Below are positions 22,813 to 32,830 of a DNA stretch of 64,000 nt, piece after piece. Position 1 is the first letter of the stretch, and every line of letters starts with the position of its first letter. The DNA is taken from assembly GCA_930367215.1 (NCBI GenBank), contig OV884059.1, positions 97,018,993 to 97,082,992 of the forward strand. The letters run 5' to 3'. This stretch comes from Pollenia angustigena. Lineage: Eukaryota > Arthropoda > Insecta > Diptera > Polleniidae. The position numbers and the translations under genes were made by a program. The notes beneath the pieces are model-generated. The model did no database searches. It had not been told where the DNA came from and saw nothing but the letters and a program-made list of their open reading frames with translations.

Positions 22813-23590
22813 AAAATTTTTATCAGTTGCAGTAAACAATGATTGAGGTTACAGTGGATAACATCGTGAATGAAAAAAGAGATAATACGGTGGCCTCGGT
22901 CCATCAGAAATTAAACGTATGTCCAAAATGGTATGTGTCAAATGCGGTATACCTGTATTCGGCGACCACAAAAATTAAACTTGTAAATCTTACATATCGT
23001 CATATATTAAATGCAAACGGACGTAACTAAACTTTTTAATTTTTTACAGGAGAAGCAAAAAACTTTACAAAATCAATAACAACAAGGTGTAATTGGCGTT
23101 TAAATTTCGTTAATAAAATCGCCATTTTTGATCGTAGGATTCTAAAATTTTGCTTGAATATGTATTTTGATAAAACGAACCATAATCGATAAAAAAACTC
23201 CATTTTTTTTACGTCCGTTTGCATTTAATATGACGATATACACCCTTATCATGAATTCCACATGTGAACATTTCCGAATAAAATTTTTATTCACATGGAT
23301 TTTAATTTCGTATCATGAATTCCATGTGAATAAAATAACATACCTGATTTTAAAAACCTGTGCCACTATATTCGGAGTTGTAAACAAGAAACAATTAATG
23401 TATTTAAGAAAACTGTTTTTGGAAATTTATGGAACTAATTTTTTTCGGGAAAATTTGAAAATGTAAAGCTTTGTGACAGGAAAAAGATTTTCGCGAACAA
23501 CATGCTGTTGTATTTTCTGAATCGTTATTGACAATAATCGATTACTATTGATTTGTAATTTAAGACGATTACCTCGAAGAGCAACAGAAC
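22813..23590. other. No gene recognised
   Basis: Several short frames on both strands lack motifs. AT-rich. Confidence 0.5.
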
Positions 23591-23786
23591 TACGCGAATA
23601 TTGCTGAAATTCGGAAAAGTCGCGAAAATTTTTAATATTTCAAACAAGCCATAAAATGAATTAAAAGTCCCTGAAACTATAAGGAATTGCACAAATTCGG
23701 TAAAAATTGCAAAATTGGCGGCAATTCGCAAAAATTTGCTAACAGTGGCATGAAAGCAAAGTCTAATATTTATTAAAAATCGTTAA

Positions 23787-24945
23787 CCCTTAGAGTACGA
23801 AGCTCGATTTTTGACATAGAGTACGGAGTGGGGTCACTTAGGCCCCCCAAAGAAAAATGAGCTTTTGTTGTTTATATGTTAGCATAAAAGAATTAAAATT
23901 ATTATTTTGAAAGTAAAAAAATATTATTTCATTAATTTTTAATTTTACAAATACATTTCACATCAGCGGCTGCCCAAATTCTAATGCCATATCTTCCCGG
24001 CTTAGATTTAATGTATTGCCGAAATGGGCATTTGCCGCGAAACGTTACTAATTGTTCATTGATAGTTATTTCACCAAAAGGGTTGAATGACTTTTGGCAA
24101 TTATCTACAAAATGATCCCACACTTCTCTAATGTCAGCTAGCTTATCAGACTCTTTTCGAGTTTGTCTTGTAGTCTTATCATCAAATCTTATATACTTTG
24201 ACAATGCAATAAATCTATCACGAGACATAGATGCAGTAAATATATTTCACCGAATGGATTCAGTAGTACTCCACATTTCTTTTACAATTTCTCTTCAGCA
24301 ATGTAGCGCTCCAGCTGTTATAAGTACTCCAAGAAATGCATCCAATTTACATTCAGTTACCAGTTTCCAATTTTTCACAATATAGCGTTTGTGGAAATGG
24401 CTTCAAAGACCAAACTCTGCCAGACTTAGCGGTGCAATATTTCGCATTCAAAGGAAAAGCAACATCATTTTCAATTTCGTCAATATCCGGAAGAATATCT
24501 TCTGCTTGTTCATGTTCTTCTTCCTCAATCTCGTCTTCTGTTTCACTATCATCACTTACATAATAACTAGGTACATAATCAGAGTTGTCACTGTCCCAAT
24601 CTAATACTATATCTATCATTAGGATCCTCTTCACTCTCATTTATATAGTCTTCTATCGCTCGCTGGGATAGTTTTCTTTTATAGTTTTCCATTTTTGGTC
24701 CTTAAAAACAACGAAAGCTTGTAACGTAAAGTACGACGTGGGGTAACTTGGGTGCCCCAAACGAAAAATTTACTCTCTAATTACAAACAGATTGATATTT
24801 AAATGCCACTTATAAGTTTTTATATTGTGTTCTAAATAAAATTGGAATTGCTAAAAGAAAAAAGTCAGAAACAAATTTTTTGCGAAGTTATTAAAGAAAA
24901 ACTAAGATTGGTGGATCTAAGGTCCCCCACTTCGTACTGTAAGGG
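23787..24945 (-). mobile_element. piggyBac-like element, internally deleted, 1159 bp
   Basis: Terminal inverted repeats CCCTTAGAGTACGAAG (left) and CCCTTACAGTACGAAG (right, reverse complement) differ at one of 16 positions. The element is flanked by TTAA at 23783-23786 and 24946-24949, the canonical piggyBac target. A subterminal gtacg.[ag].gtgggg motif occurs near 23821 and 24729. It contains only the N-terminal part of a transposase. Confidence 0.95.
23932..24692 (-). pseudogene. piggyBac transposase N-terminal part, catalytic Asp replaced
   Basis: The start is taken at ATG 24692 (M-E-N-Y-K-R-K...). An acidic stretch SDDSETEDEIEEEEHEQ follows after one frameshift near 24600. Further on comes LSKYIRFDD (about 24190) and the block ITINEQLVTFRGKCPFRQY (about 24020-24070). 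In active relatives this block carries the first catalytic Asp, but here it is Asn. The coding sequence stops after RIWAAADVK (about 23940), so the second and third catalytic Asp and the C-terminal Cys-rich domain are deleted. Non-functional, but it documents the parent family of the terminal repeats. Confidence 0.88.
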
Positions 24946-25502
24946 TTAAAGCTGTAAAGAATCAGAAAACTTATAGGAAATAATCGCTTTTATCGCCAAC
25001 AAGGCTAAAATTCGCAAAAAATTGCAATCTTGTAAACAAACTCTAATATTTATTTGAAATCGCTAAATCAGCAAAAGAAACAAAATGTCGGAAAATAACA
25101 AAAAAAAAAATTCCAAAAATAGCGAAAATTCGCGAAAATTTTTAACATGTCAAACAAGCCATAAAATTGACTAAAAGTCCCTAAAACTATAAGGAATGGC
25201 AGCATTTTGGTAAAAATTGCTAAATTAACGGAAATTCGCAAAAATTAGCTTAGCGCGGCATGATAGCAAATATATTTATTAATAATCGGTAAAGCTATAA
25301 AGAATCAGAAAACTTACAGTAAAAAAATAGCTCTTATCGCAAACATGGAAAAAATTTGCGAAAAATTCTAAAATTTATTTGAAATCGCGAAATCGGTTAT
25401 AAGGAAATTATTAAAAAATATTTATTTGCTCCTTATTTACCGTTTTACTCCTACATAAGTATGTAAATGAAATAAATGAAATTTGTGCATTTGAAACGTT
25501 GT

Positions 25503-25733
25503 TATACCCTCCACCACCAACAGTGGGGAATGACGGTATACTAAGTTTGTCATTCCGTACTCGCTATCATAATAAAATTCGGTACGTGACAGTTTTGTAG
25601 AACAAGAAGTTATACTGTAAAATTTCGTGAAGATCGGCCCATAATTTACCATATGCCTACTTTCGGAAAGGAGTTTAGCATCGGTGGAGGGTATTAAAGA
25701 TTCGGCCCAGCCGTACATAGCACTTTAACTTGT
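25503..25733. repeat. TATACCC-type repeat, short complete-looking copy
   Basis: It starts tataccctccaccacc, continues with the ggtatactaagtttgtcatt block and the aagatcggcccataatttac line, and ends with ggagggtattaaagattcgg, a ccgtac hairpin remnant and aacttgttttt. Both characteristic ends are present within 231 bp, so it is internally deleted. Confidence 0.75.
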
Positions 25734-26690
25734 TTTTTTTTTTGAATTTTAAATATAAACTTACATTTACTTCCTTTTCCGACAGACAAATCTTTGTGAA
25801 TTATTTTCTTCACAAATTGGTAAAATATTTCACATGTGAGCTATTCACAATCGTGTGAATTTTTTTGAAAACAAGCAAATTCGAAAGAAATTTTTTCGGA
25901 GTTTAAAAATGTAAACATTCGGAAATTTTCACAACACATTTTATTCATGATACCAACTCTTCACACATTCGGAAATTTATATGTGAAATTTTATTCATGA
26001 TAAGGGTGATAATGTTATTCAAATATATTTTTTTTAGTTTTTAGAACCGAACTGAAGTTCTTTATAAAAAAATCTTTAAGTTGTGATATTTTTTTTAAGG
26101 CTAATTGAATTTTATTTTTATTATAATTTTCTGTTTAAAAAGTATATTTTTTTAAAAGAAATGGAATAGTTAAATTATTTTAACTATAAAATTGATCAAT
26201 ATTATTTTCGGTGATATCCTTCAGACGTATCGTTATCTTTTCAGTACAAAAAAAAATAACGTTATCTAACTAGGGCTAAAGATTGAGTGCTGAAAACACA
26301 TTTTTTTAATAAAAACTATTTTTTTGTAACGAAATTTTTCAGAACTTACGTAAGATACCCTCGTGTTTGGTTTTCCACACATAATGTAATTTCTATGTAA
26401 TTTGCACTAGAGAATATTTTTTCTGTCGGCAGGTGGGAATATCACCAATGCGATAAATATATCATTAATGTTACGTAAATCATGACTTTGATAACAAACG
26501 AACTATGGCGCCACAGCATACTGGACGGACATTGCATATGTGTGATAAACTGCACGCAAGGCTAACTAAAGTAAGTTTTTTTGAGGGTGATTTTAGGCTT
26601 AATGTTTTGGTTAACTTATGTGTAATATAACTTTTTTTGCATAGCGTGTTAATTGTTAATAAAACAAAAAGTTTTCAGATAATTGTCTTA
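25734..26690. other. No gene recognised
   Basis: AT-rich. It holds a 'cacatgtgaaa/ttcacaca' palindromic theme near 25800-26000 and a second gacgtatcgttatc at 26223. Confidence 0.5.
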
Positions 26691-26699
26691 ATAGTTTTA

Positions 26700-27195
26700 T
26701 TATGGAAGAATGCTCGCCACAGTGGCATAATTTTCAATGTTTCTGACACATAATTGAGGATCAATGTAGTTAATGTTCCGAATTATCTCATCCATTACGA
26801 CGTGATGTAACACTGCCATAGAATTTCTAGCGCAAAACAGCCATTGTTTCGTTGGCTGTGTGTGGCAAGTGGCACCATCCTGTTAAATATACATACCCTA
26901 CAGATCCGTTTCCTCAATTTCAGGTCACAATACAACTGTTATCATCTCGCGCTAGCGAACACCATTCACGGTAACTGCTTGGCCGACCTAATTTTTGATT
27001 AAGTACAGTCCGATAAAGCCACCAGCCCATAAGCCGAACCAAACAGTCACTGTTTGTGGATGCATCGGCTTTTCAACGATCACTCTTGGATTCTCATTTG
27101 CCCAAATGCGCTAATTCTGCTTGTTAACTAATCCACTAAGGTGAAAGTGTGTCTCGTCGATGAAGATGATATTATTTGTAAAGTTGCCATACCTT
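26700..27195 (-). pseudogene. mariner-like transposase relic
   Basis: The minus strand reads NIIFIDETHFHLSGL near 27140-27175, the block with the first catalytic Asp. It continues with a CVNKQ/IRIWANENPRV-like block, a VTVWFGLWAGG block (about 27010-27045) and a HTANE block (about 26855-26885). A deletion has removed the DLTPLDFFLWG block, and the end resembles MDEIIRNIN. Frameshifts and stops are present. It preserves the first Asp block that is missing from the younger copy at 30795-31703, so together the copies define the family. No terminal repeats found. Confidence 0.8.
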
Positions 27196-28370
27196 TCCAC
27201 GCCTCCGCGCGTGATAATTAAATTTTAATTTACGCTCACGCGTGACTTATGTGTGACTCACATATAAGAAACACCGACATTAACACATCTCTAATAAAAA
27301 CATATAAAACAATATTAACAATAACAGTAATAATGTTATAGCAGAAATTGTGAAGCGCTTTTCGTTGGTAAAGTCATCGCGTGTTTCTACTAATTCGTAC
27401 ATAAATCCTAAGGCGTACCGATGCGCAACATAATTTTTTCTAAAATAGCGGCGATTTGTTCAACCTCTAAAATAAAATTAAAATCTCTGCTCAATTGAGC
27501 ACAGTTAATAACTTTAAGTCCACTGAAATAGAGAAAATTCATTTTTTAAAAATAAAAGCACTTCCACTAATTTTTTTTTTTTTTTACGGTACTAAATTTT
27601 TTTTTTTATTAATCTGTAAAATCACCGCCTTTGGCCAATGTGTGCAACGGTGCGAATATTTCCTTGATTAATACTAAAGATCAACATTTGTCTCTTTATA
27701 AAACCAAATATTATTTCACATTTGGACGTGTTACGTAGTATGTTTTTCGCCGACAAATTGTACAACTCCAAAAACATGCCTTTTGTGGAAAATCTGGCTT
27801 TATGAGACAACTTCTGTTTACTATTTCCTTTCATTTCAATAGCAAATTTTTATTATCACATTTTAACAATACTTTTATATAAAAAGAAATACAATAAAAT
27901 ATTATTGGATATTAAGACCCCATTATGAGCAGCTTAAAAATTATAATAAATATTGTTATTGCAAAATTACAATTCATTAATATTTACTCCATGATTTAAA
28001 TAACAAAATTTGTTCTAATGGTAGGTCTTATTATGAAATAATATTCAGTATTAAATATACTTCATTCTAAGTCTTCTATTAAGTGTTATTTTGTGCTGCT
28101 AATAAGTTAACGTTTTTATGGTATTCTTATACGCTTTTTATCGGTGAATGAAGAAATTTTGTAATAATATTTTGTAATAGAAATTTTTTTTATAGCACAC
28201 AAAATGTGAGAATTATAATTAATTTCCATTAATTTTGTGTAAATTGCGAAACTTTTATAAATTTAATGTAATGAAAATTATAATTCAATTCGGAATTGTT
28301 TGCTTATTTCAACACTATATTTTTAAGAAATACATATTTTTTTTTATTTTCTTATTTATTTTTATTTTTT
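27196..28370. other. No gene recognised
   Basis: AT-rich with T runs at about 27570-27610 and 28330-28380. A 70-codon minus-strand frame at 27622-27834 has no recognised domain. Confidence 0.5.
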
Positions 28371-28377
28371 TAATTCC

Positions 28378-28505
28378 CTATGCTAATCCCCGCGAAGCTT
28401 GACGCTTGTCTGCAGGAAAGAAACCAGAGTCTCTGGCGGGAATCGAACCCGCAACCCCGGGGTTGATAGACTAGCTCACTACTAGCTAGCCTACCGGGGC
28501 ATAGA
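28378..28505 (-). repeat. tRNA-derived SINE or tRNA-like sequence
   Basis: Read on the minus strand it has a perfect pol III B-box GGTTCGATTCC, preceded by a short cccggggtt stem. An A-box-like stretch lies upstream, and an A/T-rich tail follows at lower coordinates (28330-28377). The acceptor stem does not pair, so it is not a functional tRNA. The GC-rich head on an A-rich tail is the usual build of a SINE. No target duplication established. Confidence 0.55.
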
Positions 28506-28877
28506 AGGATCTACCTCTTGGCCCTGTTCGGAGATAAAGGTGCATCTAGTATCTTAACCCATTAGAGGTCAAACAAATGCTGGCCGCAATTTTTTAAGTT
28601 CAACTTTATTTATTCATTAAAATAAGTATTAAAAACACATAAAATCGAAAAAATTTAAATAAAAAGTTTTTTGACTGAGTTCTTGTGGTGTACTCAACTG
28701 AGTACACTGACCTCTTATGTATGAACATTTTCAGAACATTTGTAAGAATATTTTAACACTACGCTTTATATGGGATCTATGAATTATGTGCCCGTCTTTA
28801 TAGAAACTGTGCTCACAGTATTAAAATTTGATGCAGTTTAAGGCTTATTAGAGTCTATACCAGAACTATGCTTTATA
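28506..28877. other. No gene recognised
   Basis: Spacer between the SINE-like sequence and the 3' end of the LINE. Confidence 0.5.
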
Positions 28878-29012
28878 TTTTTTTATTTATTTATTTATTT
28901 AATCAATGGATATTATCCTTACTGACTAATAACAATATTGACTTAAAATAAATGAATAACAATAAGCATTTTAAAATATACTACACTTTATAGAATATAT
29001 GTACATACAAAT

Positions 29013-30773
29013 TTACGAATTAAGAAAAACAATAATTTTATGCTTTATGGAATTTAAACATAAAGAAAAATCAACAAATTGTGACAGAGAATTAAATTGT
29101 CTACATAACCTTGAAAAAGGATCAGCTAAAGCATAATTTTCTGTATAAAATTTAACAAAGAGCAGATTATAATGACGCGTATTGCGACTAGGTATATTAA
29201 ATTTAACAGACTCTAACAAAAAATCACAACAAACATTACCATTAATAAGATTAACCATAAAAGAAACATTTAAGATTGTACGACGACTTTTGAGCGATGG
29301 TAATTTTATTAATGCCAGTCTTCTAGCATAGGAAGGAAAGTTTGTCGAGTAACTCCAATGTAGATCACGTAAACAGAATAATAAAAATTGTTTTTGGACT
29401 GATTCAATACGAGAATTGTGAATGTGGTAAAATGGGTCCCAAATGATTGACGCATATTCTAAGATTGGTCTAACGAGTGATACGTAAAGTTGCTTCGTTA
29501 TGTATGGATCGGTGAATTCTTTAGCCCAGCGCATAATAAAGCCAAGAACACCTCGAGCTTTATTCACAGTTAATGTTATATGAGAAACAAAGTTTAATTT
29601 AGGATCCAGTAAGACTCCAAGATCAAGAAACGAATCAACCAACTCCAGTTGATGGCCACCAAAAGCATAATTAACGGCAATACAGTTATTTCTATAAAAA
29701 CGCATACAATTGCATTTCACAAGATTCAGCTCCATCATATTATGATTACACCATAAAAAGAAGTTATTAAGATCCGATTGAAGATAAAAATGATCAGCGA
29801 GGCAATTAAAAGAATGGAAAATTTTTACATCGTCAGCATACATCAATATATTGGCGATCTTGATAACGTTGGGCAGATCATTAATAAACAGCGAAAATAA
29901 AAGTGGGCCAAGATGACTGCCTTGGGGAACACCGGACGAAACATAAATGTACTTGGATATACAATTATTGAATTGTACTTTTTGCTTTCTTCCAATTAAA
30001 TAAGAACTTAACCAGCATAAACTTCTACGGGATAAACCTAATAAATCCAATTTAGTAAGAAGAAGGTGATGGTTAACTTTATCAAACGCTTTACTGAAGT
30101 CAGTATAAACAGCATCAGTTTGTTTCTTTTGTGTAAATGCACAATTAATTAAAGTTGTTAAATGAAGTACAATCGTTGTAGTTGAACAGCCTTTTCTAAA
30201 ACCATGCTGGCAAGCTGCCAGTAATGACGAAGTGTGATGACTGAGGAAATCAGTAACTAGTTTTTCAAAAAGTTTTGGAATCTCACTCAATTTGGCAATT
30301 CCTCTATAGTTTGTTATATCCGATTTATTGCCAGATTTAAATAAAGGTTTTATATACGAATCTTTCCATAATACGGGAAAATAACCACATATAATCGACG
30401 CATTAAACATAAAAGTTAATGGCGTAACTAATGATTCAGCACATTGATTTAAAATACACGTTGGAACAAGATCAGGACCATGACTAAAAGACATCTTTAG
30501 CCTTTTTAAGTTAACCAAAATATCATTGCTATTAAAAGTAGGGAAAGAGATTGCATGGTTTGATGAGAGCATATAGGGATAACCATTACTATCATCGTAT
30601 ACAGCATCAGAATAAGTCGTGGCAAAAAAATCGGCAAACATATCACATATGACCTGAGAATCTCCAGATTCTTGGCAACGAAATTTCATAACGGATGGAT
30701 ATCCATTAGATTTTCTTTTAGAGTTGACGAATGCAAAGAACGATTTGGGGTCTCGAACGAAATTGTTTTTCAC
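29013..30773 (-). CDS. LINE reverse transcriptase (main part of ORF2)
   Basis: 586 codons without a stop. Motifs in order: a DPKSFFAFVNSKR block near residue 10 (linker typical of CR1/Jockey-group LINEs), a GPDLVPTCILNQCAESL block near 95, NYRGIAKLSEIPKLFEKLV near 155, VYTDFSKAFDKVNHHLL near 220, SSGVPQGSHLGPLLFSLFIN near 280, and catalytic LMYADDVKIFH near 310. Then come the thumb with FLDLGVLLDPKL and a C-terminal region. The apparent start Met is internal: the frame continues upstream into 31748-32037 once the mariner insertion is set aside. No endonuclease is present. Intact reverse transcriptase but no 5' end, so it is not autonomous. Confidence 0.9.
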   Translation of the reverse strand: MKNNFVRDPKSFFAFVNSKRKSNGYPSVMKFRCQESGDSQVICDMFADFFATTYSDAVYDDSNGYPYMLSSNHAISFPTFNSNDILVNLKRLKMSFSHGPDLVPTCILNQCAESLVTPLTFMFNASIICGYFPVLWKDSYIKPLFKSGNKSDITNYRGIAKLSEIPKLFEKLVTDFLSHHTSSLLAACQHGFRKGCSTTTIVLHLTTLINCAFTQKKQTDAVYTDFSKAFDKVNHHLLLTKLDLLGLSRRSLCWLSSYLIGRKQKVQFNNCISKYIYVSSGVPQGSHLGPLLFSLFINDLPNVIKIANILMYADDVKIFHSFNCLADHFYLQSDLNNFFLWCNHNMMELNLVKCNCMRFYRNNCIAVNYAFGGHQLELVDSFLDLGVLLDPKLNFVSHITLTVNKARGVLGFIMRWAKEFTDPYITKQLYVSLVRPILEYASIIWDPFYHIHNSRIESVQKQFLLFCLRDLHWSYSTNFPSYARRLALIKLPSLKSRRTILNVSFMVNLINGNVCCDFLLESVKFNIPSRNTRHYNLLFVKFYTENYALADPFSRLCRQFNSLSQFVDFSLCLNSIKHKIIVFLNS

Positions 30774-30794
30774 CTTATTTATATATTGATTATA

Positions 30795-31703
30795 ATGGGT
30801 GGTTAAATTTCAAGGGCCGATGTTGATTTTGAATAAAACACAAACTATTTAGGAAATTATTGTAATTTTATTTTATTATGATATATTGGTATTACTCAAT
30901 TATGTATGGAACAAAATATCGGCCAAATGGGCGCCGCGACCACGGCGGCACACCTCCATCCGATGGTCCAAATTTTCGATGACCCTGAGGCATAATGGAG
31001 GTTCTGTGCCGTTAATATGCCGAATTATCTCATCCTTTAGCTCTTGAATTGTTGCTGGCTTATCGACGTACACCTTTTCTTTCAAATAACCCCAAAGAAA
31101 AAAGTCCAACGGTGTCAAATCAGATGATCTTGGCGGCCAATTGACATCGCCATTACGTGAGATAACACGGCCATTGCATTTGTTGCGCAAAAGAGCCATT
31201 ATTTCGTTAGCTGTGTGGCAAGTGGCACCGTCCTGCTGAAACCACATATCGTCCACATCCATATCTTCCAATTCGGGCCATAAAAAGTTCGTTATCATCT
31301 CACGATAGCGAACACCATTCACAGTAACTGCCTGACCGGCCTCATTTTGGAAAAAATACGGCCCGATGATGCCTCCAGCCCACAAACCGCACCAAACAGT
31401 CACTCTTTGTGGGTGCATTGGTTTTTCGACAATCACTCTTGGATTATCATTCGCCCAAATGCGGCAATTCTGCTTATTGACGAATCCACTGAGGTGACCG
31501 AAATGCACGATATGCATTTTGATTTGAACGCCCATTTTCATAATAAGTCTGGATAACTTTAACACGTTGTTGGATTGTGTATCTCTCCATGGTTCAAATT
31601 GAGTAAGTCTGAAATAGAGAAATGTCAAATAAAATTCGGAAAAAAACTTGGCGTTTAGGTGTGGTTCACATTCAACATGGGCCCTTACAATTTAACCACC
31701 CTT
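30795..31703 (-). mobile_element. mariner-like element, internally deleted, 909 bp
   Basis: Terminal inverted repeats share GGGTGGTTAAATT and, after two to three mismatches, AAGGGCC and ATGTTGA. The element is flanked by TA at 30793-30794 and 31704-31705, as in Tc1/mariner. Leaving out the element and one TA brings the interrupted LINE frame back into phase across the junction, which confirms the borders independently. Confidence 0.93.
30900..31590 (-). pseudogene. mariner-type transposase with deleted N-terminal half
   Basis: The start at ATG 31590 gives M-E-R-Y-T-I-Q-Q-R-V-K..., the beginning of the DNA-binding helix-turn-helix. After about 30 residues a deletion with frameshift joins it to HLSGFVNKQNCRIW, removing the rest of the DNA-binding domain and the first catalytic Asp. 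The remainder is well preserved: RVTVWCGLWAGGIIGPYFF, WFQQDGATCHTANE with the second Asp, and NWPPRSSDLTPLDFFLWGY with the third. I count 36 residues between the last two Asp, against 34 in classical mariners. The protein ends at 30900. Inactive, but recent enough to keep a 220-codon frame. Confidence 0.88.
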
Positions 31704-31747
31704 TATAAAGCATGATTCAGCAGATTATATTCTGAACGACTGACAGA

Positions 31748-32037
31748 TTATTTTCCGTAATCAATAAATGATCCAGACTTTTTGAATTTTTTATAATTTT
31801 TATTCTTTAGATTTTTTAGCCTAGTAAGCTGTTTAGAGTTCCATGGCGGTCCAACTGGAGTATAAACAAATTGTTTAGGTATGCAAATATCAAAAAAGGC
31901 GTAAATTTTTTCATAAAATGTAGAAACCATCACATCAATGTCCGAGCTGTTGTTTAATTGAGAAGGTATGACGTTGCTCCAGCACGTATTACTTATTAAT
32001 TGGTTCAATAAGTTGTAGTTAGTCCTTTTAAAACAAA
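31748..32037 (-). pseudogene. Upstream part of the split LINE ORF2
   Basis: The minus-strand frame has VGPPWNSKQLTRLKNLKNKN near 31820-31860, the conserved linker (PPW..L..L...K) between endonuclease and reverse transcriptase in Jockey/CR1 LINEs. One stop codon at about 31748 separates it from the SRSEYNLLNHA stretch that leads into the mariner insertion and then into the 586-codon frame. The upstream end merges with an A-rich block at about 32035-32060. Confidence 0.8.
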
Positions 32038-32099
32038 AAAAAAAAATAAAAAAAACTTTCTGGGGTGGAGGTTCCACATTTTCATTTATAACGCTGAAC

Positions 32100-32830
32100 A
32101 GATTTTACTGGATTTCAATCCCGAACTATCTGGGCTATCTACAAATTATTCGTCATCAATATTTTGTGGATTGCCCCTTGATTATCAGCGATTATAATCG
32201 TATGATGGGAGGTGTTGATCTCGCTGATCAAAAAACTACAATATACGATATGAACAGAAAATCCAGAAAGTGGTGGAGGAAACTTCTTTTTAAGATCTTT
32301 ATGCTTTCTGTTGTGAACGCTTGGATCGTTTATATAGAGCACCATCACCGTAAGATATCATTAATTCCGTTTATGGTTCCATTGGCTGAAGCACATATTG
32401 CGGAGGGAATGAAACACAAAGAACTAAAAACCCGTCGAACAGGTGGTAGGCCTTCAAAGCGCCCTAAAAAGAGCTTTTAAATATCGGCGATCATTTGCCC
32501 ATTGAAACCAGTTCCCGACGTCGTTGCGTGAGATGCACGTCTTTCAAGAAGGAAACAAGAACAAAATTCGTATGCTCAGGCTGCAATAATGCTCTATGCC
32601 CCTCATGCTTTGCATCATTCCATCAATAAATACATCATATTTTAATTTATAAAGTGCCGTTATTTTCTTTTTTGTTCGTTTATACAGTGAATTCCGGATT
32701 TTTCTTTATATTTTTTTTAATTTTATGCAAATAAAAACTCTGAATTGTTCAATTTTTATAAAGCTTAGTTTTATTGGGACATATTGTCCCATCGTAAAAG
32801 CTTATTGGGACTATATGTCCCAGGATAACG
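32100..32830 (+). pseudogene. piggyBac transposase C-terminal part
   Basis: The plus-strand frame has CPLIISDYNRMMGGVDLADQ near 32175-32235, with the third catalytic Asp in the DQ pair. KWWRKLLFKIF, NAWIVYIEHHH and a basic stretch follow. A frameshift near 32480 moves the Cys-rich C-terminal domain into another frame (about 32510-32628: C-x2-C, C-x2-C, C-x2-C, ending FASFHQ). The N-terminal two thirds are missing. Downstream, tgggaca/tgtccca repeats at about 32777-32822 may belong to the element's subterminal region. The 5' side is cut where the LINE begins. A frame on the opposite strand (32139-32348) is a shadow. Confidence 0.87.

Larger units (their letters stand above)
23595..25400. repeat. 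Tandem repeat (about 1.5 to 2 units), first unit interrupted by piggyBac
   Basis: The block from cgcgaaaatttttaa through caaacaagccataaaat, aaaagtccct and cataaagcaaa recurs: unit 1 at about 23595-23786 continuing at 24946-25125, unit 2 at about 25126-25400. Unit 1 is split exactly at a TTAA by the element at 23787-24945, while unit 2 is unoccupied (tcggtaaagctataaagaatc). A diverged reverse complement of the same unit lies inside the hAT element at 59458-60423 (about 59750-59900), so this is probably hAT-derived non-coding DNA. Confidence 0.75.
28878..32040 (-). mobile_element. 5'-truncated LINE, split by a mariner element
   Basis: Non-LTR retrotransposon on the minus strand. The 3' end is a (AAAT)n tail seen as TTTA units at about 28878-28901. 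Coding sequence runs from about 32037 down to 29013, interrupted by the mariner insertion 30795-31703. The 5' end is lost in the region between endonuclease and reverse transcriptase. A target duplication was not found with confidence. Its tail and motif layout resemble the LINE at 20338-22083 but the proteins differ clearly, so these are two families. Confidence 0.82.

Noticed and set aside
22453..26236. Shared gacgtatcgttatc at 22453 and 26223 as ends of one large element
   Set aside because: The motif is in the same orientation at both places and similarity does not extend far enough to define an element.
28378..28505. Functional tRNA gene
   Set aside because: A good B-box, but the acceptor stem does not pair and an A-rich tail follows; more likely a SINE head.
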